From NCBI GenBank assembly GCA_947501445.1, contig CANMVS010000002.1, positions 434,001 to 498,000 of the forward strand: 64,000 nucleotides of DNA, given 5' to 3'. The DNA comes from an uncultured Rhizobiaceae group bacterium. Lineage in GTDB: Bacteria > Pseudomonadota > Alphaproteobacteria > Rhizobiales > Rhizobiaceae. Positions 58,745 through 64,000 of this stretch are shown here, piece after piece. The notes beneath the pieces are model-generated. The model did not search any database and had not been told where the DNA came from. It was given only the letters and a program-made list of their open reading frames with translations. How positions within the stretch are numbered: the first letter of the stretch is position 1; every line of letters starts with the position of its first letter. A program made the position numbers and the translations under genes.

Positions 58745-58770
58745 AGGGCAGAAACCGTGGTTTCTGCCCT
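58745..58770 (-). terminator. Intrinsic terminator of the DAHP synthase gene
   Basis: Perfect 12-bp stem AGGGCAGAAACC (58745-58756)/GGTTTCTGCCCT (58759-58770) with a 2-nt gap as loop (some inner pairs must open). On the minus strand a T-run follows. It lies 26 bp past the stop at 58796. Confidence 0.92.
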
Positions 58771-58795
58771 CATTTTCAAGATCCTGTCTAATCGA

Positions 58796-60172
58796 TCAGG
58801 CGGATACCGCCAATCGCTCTTCCTCATCACGACCACCCTTCATGAGCTCGGCAACCAGGAATGCCAATTCCAGTGACTGATCAGCATTAAGTCGTGGATC
58901 GCAATGGGTGTGATAGCGATCTGAAAGATCATCGGCAGTGACAGCCCGTGCACCACCAGTACATTCGGTGACGTTCTTACCAGTCATCTCAATATGAATG
59001 CCGCCAGGATGCGTGCCCTCTGCACGGTGAATCTGAAAAAAGCTCTCAACTTCAGACAGAACCCGCTCAAATGGACGTGTCTTGTAATCATTCAGTGTAA
59101 TCGTATTGCCATGCATTGGGTCACAGGACCAGACAACCTTCTTGCCTTCGCGTTCGACGGCGTGAATGAGTTTTGGCAGATGATCTGCAACCTTGTCATG
59201 TCCAAAACGCGCAATCAGTGTCAGGCGGCCAGGATCGTTTTCCGGATTAAGCAGATCAATAAGCTCAAGAAGACCATCGGGATCCATGGATGGACCGCAC
59301 TTAAGGCCCAATGGGTTTTTGACACCGCGACAATATTCAACATGTGCATGATCCGGCTGGCGGGTTCTGTCACCAATCCAGATCATGTGACCCGAAGTGG
59401 CGTACCAGTCGCCGGAGGTTGAATCAGTACGCGTCAATGCCTGCTCATAGCCAAGCAGCAGTGCCTCGTGGCTGGTAAAAAATTCAGTTTCACGCAGGCT
59501 GTGATGATTATCGGCCGTTATGCCAACCGCCCGCATGAAATCGATCGTTTCCGATATACGATCTGCAAGTTTGCGATAGCGCTCGGCCTGGGGGCTGTCT
59601 TTGACAAATCCCAGCATCCACTGATGTACGTTTTCAAGGTTGGCATAGCCACCCTGTGCAAATGCGCGCAACAGGTTCAATGTCGCAGCAGACTGACGGT
59701 ACGCCATGACCTGACGCTGCGGGTCCGGTATGCGTGATACCTCGTCAAAATCTATGCCATTGATGATATCACCACGGTAGCTTGGCAACTCCAGATCGTC
59801 CTTGCGCTCCATATTGGAAGAGCGCGGTTTTGCGAACTGCCCGGCAATCCGTCCAATCTTTACGACAGGCTGCTGAGCACCAAAAGTCAGCACCACAGCC
59901 ATCTGCAGAAACACGCGGAAAAAATCCCGAATATTGTCCGCACCATGCTCGGCAAAACTCTCTGCACAATCGCCGCCCTGCAGAAGGAAACCTTTGCCAT
60001 TGGCCACGTCAGCCAGACGGTCACGCAATTGGCGGGCCTCTCCGGCAAAAACCAAAGGTGGATAGGACGCAAGGCGTTCCTCTGTGTGATCCACTGCCTT
60101 CTGATCCGGATAATCCGGCACCTGAAGGATGGGTTTGCTGCGCCAGCTTTCCGGTGTCCAATTGTGTGCCAT
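58796..60172 (-). CDS. aroG: 3-deoxy-7-phosphoheptulonate synthase, class II
   Basis: 458 residues from ATG at 60172 (GGTGAG upstream); the frame is open to 60247. First step of the shikimate pathway, joining phosphoenolpyruvate and erythrose 4-phosphate. Class II (plant-like) hallmarks: [79 protein letters not shown] and [15 protein letters not shown]. Metal-binding Cys, His, Glu and Asp are in place. Confidence 0.97.
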   Translation of the reverse strand: MAHNWTPESWRSKPILQVPDYPDQKAVDHTEERLASYPPLVFAGEARQLRDRLADVANGKGFLLQGGDCAESFAEHGADNIRDFFRVFLQMAVVLTFGAQQPVVKIGRIAGQFAKPRSSNMERKDDLELPSYRGDIINGIDFDEVSRIPDPQRQVMAYRQSAATLNLLRAFAQGGYANLENVHQWMLGFVKDSPQAERYRKLADRISETIDFMRAVGITADNHHSLRETEFFTSHEALLLGYEQALTRTDSTSGDWYATSGHMIWIGDRTRQPDHAHVEYCRGVKNPLGLKCGPSMDPDGLLELIDLLNPENDPGRLTLIARFGHDKVADHLPKLIHAVEREGKKVVWSCDPMHGNTITLNDYKTRPFERVLSEVESFFQIHRAEGTHPGGIHIEMTGKNVTECTGGARAVTADDLSDRYHTHCDPRLNADQSLELAFLVAELMKGGRDEEERLAVSA

Positions 60173-60291
60173 AATACTCACCTGAGTTTTTACATTAATG
60201 GGCTGTAATAGCCTCAACGGCGGGCTTATAGCGACATTTTCCCGCAATAGCCAGTACGATTGCCGCTATCTTTGGCAAGTTTAACACATGT

Positions 60292-60391
60292 AGAGCAATT
60301 CAGCTTTTGACGGAATCGGTAAAATCCGAATGCATCAACAAAATCAAAGGCCGACACTGCTGTCCCGTTTCTGACAAAACATAAAGCGGCC
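60292..60391 (+). repeat. Two-hairpin intergenic repeat, copy 6
   Basis: GTAGAGCAATTCAGCTTTTG start, then CGGAATCGGTAAAATCCGAA and AAAGGCCGACACTGCTGTCC. The first hairpin has mismatches and the right arm of the second is changed (CATAAAGCGG). It lies between the aroG start and the stop of the membrane-protein gene, both minus strand. Confidence 0.82.
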
Positions 60392-60410
60392 TATACACCA
60401 GGGACGTGTT

Positions 60411-61235
60411 TCACCGACCGCTAAAGCTTTTGAGTAAAGGCAAATTGCGCTTTACAAGAAAATAGCCAATCAACCATATGACCGATGCGCCAAAGGAAAA
60501 GGCAAACCCGCCCGGCACACCAAAGGGTTTGAAAGTCAATGAAGCAACAACAATAAAAACCATGAGGCTGGGCATACCAAAGGGAAAGCCCTTGAGAACA
60601 CTATAGGCATCCTGTGGCGAATAACTGTAATGCAGGATCACCAGAAGTGGCAGCAATGTTATGGGAAACCCGGCAAATAATCCTGCCCATTGCGGCCCTA
60701 TTGCAGCGGCTGTTCCGGTGACCGCGATAACAACACCCGCCGCCATGCCAGCGCGAATAGCAATCATACGCCACGTGAGTTTCATGCGCGATCCAATTGC
60801 CGTAGGCGCAATGGAGCCCATCGCATAGACACTTGCCGCGCCCATCAGGACAACAGGCACCATCGCAGTCCATACATTCACATCCAGACTGGTTATGACA
60901 AAGGCGGCAATCAGATAGGCAGCAAGAGATACGCAAAGGGTAATGGGCAGATCAAACCTTTTGTATTTGCCGGTTCTGACCGCCTGCGACGATACGGCCC
61001 AATAAACCAGGTTGAATACCAAAGTGGCTGCGATACCTGCCATTGCATAGGGAGCCCCTGCAACAACAAAACCGGGCCCCTGCTCCATACCCACGAATAT
61101 GAATACGATCGCAATTCCGAGCGGCAATCCGGCAAAAATTCCCGCAAACACCGGGCCCACTTTTTCTGCAACTGCCGAAAGCCCCAAAACCATCACGATG
61201 GTCGACAGGACTTTGGCAAAGAACAAAAACACCAT
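60411..61235 (-). CDS. Integral membrane protein with internal repeat
   Basis: 274 residues, about nine membrane segments and no recognised family. Two parts look duplicated: VGPVFAGIFAGLPLGIAIVF near residue 26 and IGPQWAGLFAGFPITLLPLL near residue 180. This GPxxAGxFAGxP motif suggests a transporter-like two-repeat fold, but the function is not known. It lies 40 bp downstream of the GGCT-like gene on the same strand and may be co-transcribed with it. Confidence 0.8.
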   Translation of the reverse strand: MVFLFFAKVLSTIVMVLGLSAVAEKVGPVFAGIFAGLPLGIAIVFIFVGMEQGPGFVVAGAPYAMAGIAATLVFNLVYWAVSSQAVRTGKYKRFDLPITLCVSLAAYLIAAFVITSLDVNVWTAMVPVVLMGAASVYAMGSIAPTAIGSRMKLTWRMIAIRAGMAAGVVIAVTGTAAAIGPQWAGLFAGFPITLLPLLVILHYSYSPQDAYSVLKGFPFGMPSLMVFIVVASLTFKPFGVPGGFAFSFGASVIWLIGYFLVKRNLPLLKSFSGR

Positions 61236-61275
61236 CTACAGTGCGCCTTCAGCGTGTGACGGCTGGTTGAGTTCT

Positions 61276-61911
61276 TCAAACAAAATCGGTTCCAAGCTCA
61301 TCCAACAGATGGTCGAAGAAAGCCTGTTCATCCGCACTCAACAGTACAGACCTGGGATAAACGGGTTCATGACGGTCCGATTGAACCGCCCGGTCGAACC
61401 CATCCGTTGTTCTGATAAAATTATGAACGCCCTGTTTGCCGAATTCATTCAAAAAACCCTGAAACACAGCATCAAGATAGGAGTGTAAAATCGGGGCCTG
61501 TGGATCATGCACATCCGAATTCGTGTGCGCTTCATAGACATAGACAGGACAATCGGGAACCTCGCCATCCAGAACCTGAATACATCCGGGTGGAACCAAT
61601 ATACGATCATAACCCGTTTCGCGTTCATCAACGGCAGGTAAATTCTGCACATGGTCAAACACAAGCAAGCCATCAATAACAGAATCAGGCACCTGTCGGG
61701 CACTCAACAATGAAGCATTGGGTTCTGCCCGCGCCGGCAGTGCAGACGAGCGCGGCCTCCAGCATCGTCGCCACCCTCGCAAACGCACAGGTTGGGCAGC
61801 GATATAAGCGGTGCGCAACGTTGCCCGGTTCACCAAAGAACCGTAGCCAAAATAGGCGACAAGTGTATCAGATCGTGGTGCGACCAATTCTGCACCTTCA
61901 GATTGGGACAT
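61276..61911 (-). CDS. Gamma-glutamylcyclotransferase-like protein
   Basis: 211 residues from ATG at 61911, with GGAG about 10 nt upstream; TTG at 61917 is an alternative. GGCT fold: VAYFGYGSLVNRATL (substrate loop YGSL) and VDERETGYDR, which supplies the catalytic Glu position. The C-terminal 80 residues are less typical (LDAVFQGFLNEFGKQGVHNFI). It may act on gamma-glutamyl peptides, or be a non-enzymatic relative. It is divergent from the hydrolase at 62052. Confidence 0.82.
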   Translation of the reverse strand: MSQSEGAELVAPRSDTLVAYFGYGSLVNRATLRTAYIAAQPVRLRGWRRCWRPRSSALPARAEPNASLLSARQVPDSVIDGLLVFDHVQNLPAVDERETGYDRILVPPGCIQVLDGEVPDCPVYVYEAHTNSDVHDPQAPILHSYLDAVFQGFLNEFGKQGVHNFIRTTDGFDRAVQSDRHEPVYPRSVLLSADEQAFFDHLLDELGTDFV

Positions 61912-61988
61912 GGTCAACGAACTCCGGTTGTCTCAACATGGCTATATAGCGCGCGGCATTTTCTTCAAGCCACAAATGTAATTTGGTA

Positions 61989-62019
61989 TTGACTTTGACG
62001 TAAACGTCAATGGTAGGTT
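61989..62019 (+). promoter_or_regulatory. Candidate MerR-type promoter with palindrome in a 19-bp spacer
   Basis: Perfect inverted repeat TTGACG-TAAA-CGTCAA at 61995-62010. It is flanked by TTGACT (61989-61994, -35-like) and TAGGTT (62014-62019, weak -10-like), exactly 19 bp apart as in MerR-controlled promoters. The sequence is close to the sites I recall for LiuR-type MerR regulators of branched-chain and fatty acid breakdown. No merR-like gene is in the window. Confidence 0.5.
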
Positions 62020-62051
62020 CAACCGACCTGACAAATGTGAGCAAAATTACA

Positions 62052-63023
62052 ATGGACAATAATGTGAATGCTCAAATGAGCGCAAAGACCGCGTCACAGC
62101 AAAGCGGGAAATCCGGTGCCGGCAATAGCAAGGCGGATGGAGCAATCATTGAATCCAACATTCAGTTCACGACCGAAGACAATTTTCCGCTGGCCGGAAC
62201 CCTGTTCACAGCAGCAACGACGTCATCGCCACAGAATGACGGACCGCTCGTCCTGATTTCATCAGCGACGGGTGCACCGAGGGGATTCTACCGGTCATTT
62301 GCCCGTTACCTTGTGGAAAGCGGCAGCCGTGCGGTGTTAACCTACGACTACCGCGGACTCCCAGCCTCCCCTCCTCCTGCCGGGTTTTCCGGGCGTCTTA
62401 ATATGCGCGATTGGGGACAGCAGGATATGCCTGCAGCCATTGAAAGGTTGAATTCTGAAGCTCCCGGCCATTTGATGGTCGGCGTCGGACAATCATTTGG
62501 CGGTCAGGCGCTCGGTCTTTGTGGTATGGCGGATCGGTTCGAGCGCTACTGCATGGTCGCCAGCCTGTCCGGCTATTGGCGCAATACGAATACGCCATGG
62601 CAAAATCTGATCAAAATGAACCTGATGGGGCTGCCGGTTACAGCACTGCTTGGGCGTACTGCAACGTGGATGGGGTTGGGCGAACCCATCCCGGCCAGCG
62701 TGTTCCGGGATTGGACAAAATGGTGCAATCATCACGAGTACTTCTTTGACGATCCCCTTGTCGCCGCCCGAGAGGGTTATGCCCGGGTCAAAACGCCAAT
62801 TTTATCCTTGGGCATGCGTGATGATCCATGGGGTACGCCAGCAGCAATCAATGGATTGATGAAACACTATGTCAACGCGGAAATTATCCAGCGCTGGTTT
62901 TCATCTGACGATACCGCAGGACTGAAAATTGGGCATTTGGGATTTTTCCGATCGCGATTCCGCGACACATTGTGGCCGGATGTCGGCAACTGGCTGTTGG
63001 CGATCAGCCACAAAAACACATAA
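62052..63023 (+). CDS. Alpha/beta hydrolase, first of a tandem pair
   Basis: 323 residues from ATG at 62052; ATG at 62010 lies inside the likely promoter palindrome. Alpha/beta hydrolase fold: FTTEDNFPLAGTLFTAAT, LISSATGAPRGFYRSFARYL, VLTYDYRGLPASPPP, GVGQSFGGQALGLCG (nucleophile Ser, with Gln before it), GMRDDPWGTP and KIGHLGFFRSRF (likely His). A low-complexity N-terminus (residues 1-32) has no signal peptide. It is a close paralogue of the next gene. Substrate unknown. Confidence 0.88.
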   Translation: MDNNVNAQMSAKTASQQSGKSGAGNSKADGAIIESNIQFTTEDNFPLAGTLFTAATTSSPQNDGPLVLISSATGAPRGFYRSFARYLVESGSRAVLTYDYRGLPASPPPAGFSGRLNMRDWGQQDMPAAIERLNSEAPGHLMVGVGQSFGGQALGLCGMADRFERYCMVASLSGYWRNTNTPWQNLIKMNLMGLPVTALLGRTATWMGLGEPIPASVFRDWTKWCNHHEYFFDDPLVAAREGYARVKTPILSLGMRDDPWGTPAAINGLMKHYVNAEIIQRWFSSDDTAGLKIGHLGFFRSRFRDTLWPDVGNWLLAISHKNT

Positions 63024-63143
63024 TTCCGGAAACCTGCCCCAAAAGATCCAATAAATATCGACGTGTAACTATTATTTGTTTTGCTATATACTATCAATTA
63101 TCGATATATATATCTTAATATTGATGAATGCACGGAAACCCAA

Positions 63144-64000
63144 ATGTACAATAGTTCCACCGTACAGACTGATGCAAATAAATCTGTAGAAAATCAGATC
63201 ACGCAGACGACTGTTAGTTTTCCGAGTACAGATGGTTTTCCACTGACCGGAACGCTGTTTACAGGCAGCGCCCCAAAAAAAAGTTCAGACGCACCGCTTA
63301 TACTGATTTCTTCAGCGGCCAGTACGTCTCGCGATATTTATAGAAAATTTGCCAGGGCACTTGTCGCCTCTGGTGGTCAGGCCGTAATGACCTATGACTA
63401 TCGAGGTCTGCCTGGAAGCCCAAAGCCCGGAAACTGGCGAGAACGAATATACATGGGTGACTGGGGCGTTAAAGATATGCCGGCTGCTGCAGAACGGCTG
63501 CAACAGGAATACCCGAAGCATCCTTTGGTGGGCATTGGACACAGTTTTGGTGGTCTGGCCATCGGGCTTTGCGGTGAGGCTCATCGATATGAGCGTTATT
63601 GCACGGTCGCATCGAGCCTCGGCCACTGGCGTCACACTGAATCGCCCTGGCAGGTATTTTTCATGTTGAATTTTTTTGGCTTGCCAATATCAGTCCTGTT
63701 CGGCACCTCTCCGCGATGGCTTGGCTTTGGTGTCCCCACGCCCGCCAGTGTTGTTTGGGACTGCACCCGATGGTGCAACAATCCGAACTTTTTCTTTGAA
63801 GACAAACAATTGCAGGCGGCAGAACGAATGGCCAGTGTCGAGATACCAATCCTGGGTCTTGGATTTAGCGACGACCCATGGAGTGGTCCGACTGCCATGG
63901 GCAAGTTCTTTCAACATATGACCAACGCCGACATAACCGCACGATGGTTAACCCCGGACGATGCCGGGGGCAAACCGATCAAACATCTGGGTTTTTTCAG
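63144..64000 (+). CDS. Alpha/beta hydrolase, second of a tandem pair (3' end off window)
   Basis: Frame from ATG at 63144 open to the right edge, 285 complete codons. It reads MYNSSTVQTDANKSVENQIT and then matches the upstream paralogue: FPSTDGFPLTGTLFTGS, LISSAASTSRDIYRKFARAL, MTYDYRGLPGSPKP, GIGHSFGGLAIGLCGEAHRYERYC, GLGFSDDPWSGP and IKHLGFF. The nucleophile elbow keeps the usual His before Ser. A/T-rich DNA at 63060-63130 upstream probably holds its own promoter. Confidence 0.87.
   Translation, partial: MYNSSTVQTDANKSVENQITQTTVSFPSTDGFPLTGTLFTGSAPKKSSDAPLILISSAASTSRDIYRKFARALVASGGQAVMTYDYRGLPGSPKPGNWRERIYMGDWGVKDMPAAAERLQQEYPKHPLVGIGHSFGGLAIGLCGEAHRYERYCTVASSLGHWRHTESPWQVFFMLNFFGLPISVLFGTSPRWLGFGVPTPASVVWDCTRWCNNPNFFFEDKQLQAAERMASVEIPILGLGFSDDPWSGPTAMGKFFQHMTNADITARWLTPDDAGGKPIKHLGFF

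Overview
The window reads as chromosomal DNA of an alphaproteobacterium, most likely of the order Hyphomicrobiales (Rhizobiales). Four things point there: the icd, alaS, recA, cckA neighbourhood; a one-cysteine DksA; a DUF2865 protein; and a giant coiled-coil gene resembling the growth-pole-ring protein (GPR/RgsE) of unipolarly growing rhizobia. This was judged by eye from translated motifs; no database search was run. No rRNA, tRNA, insertion sequence, prophage or CRISPR array was seen.

Layout. 1-855: an epoxide-hydrolase-like gene cut by the left edge. 1082-8596: icd, an exported protein of unknown function, alaS and recA. 8986-10870: psuK-psuG for pseudouridine breakdown. 11048-19138: an OmpA-like lipoprotein, a LuxR-type regulator, the cell-cycle kinase cckA, a FliO-like membrane protein, dksA and an FAD amine oxidase. 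19346-22615: a SixA-like phosphatase and ycjX-ycjF. 22778-27366: a catabolic unit made of a DapA/NanA-type aldolase, a GntR regulator and a three-gene TRAP transporter. 27443-31874: an ArsR regulator, a small exported protein, folP-folB-folK, and a ferredoxin with its reductase. 32015-38610: a degenerate HPt protein divergent from the giant coiled-coil gene. 38658-43794: an AhpD-like gene with an HxlR regulator, then an Mla/MCE lipid-transport operon. 44181-48617: a lipase-like hydrolase, an unusual SDR and a malic enzyme. 48779-50488: a LuxR/LuxI quorum-sensing pair with a clear lux-type box. 50772-60172: a DUF2865 protein, gltX, an MFS carrier, a TSUP carrier, nadE, a LigB-type dioxygenase, a GFA enzyme and class II DAHP synthase. 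60411-64000: a membrane protein with an internal repeat, a GGCT-like protein and two tandem paralogous alpha/beta hydrolases, the second cut by the right edge.

Non-coding structure is notable. A roughly 100-bp intergenic repeat made of two hairpins occurs five times nearly complete and once as a fragment. Several convincing intrinsic terminators and several perfect palindromes that look like operators are present (LexA, lux, HxlR, MerR-type and CtrA-like).

The most interesting parts are the polar-growth-type locus (a giant protein with a 33-residue repeat array, beside an HPt-like protein whose phospho-accepting His appears replaced by Gln, with a CtrA-like site between them), the two-hairpin repeat family, and the luxI leader with both a 20-bp palindrome and a hairpin that could hide its ribosome-binding site.
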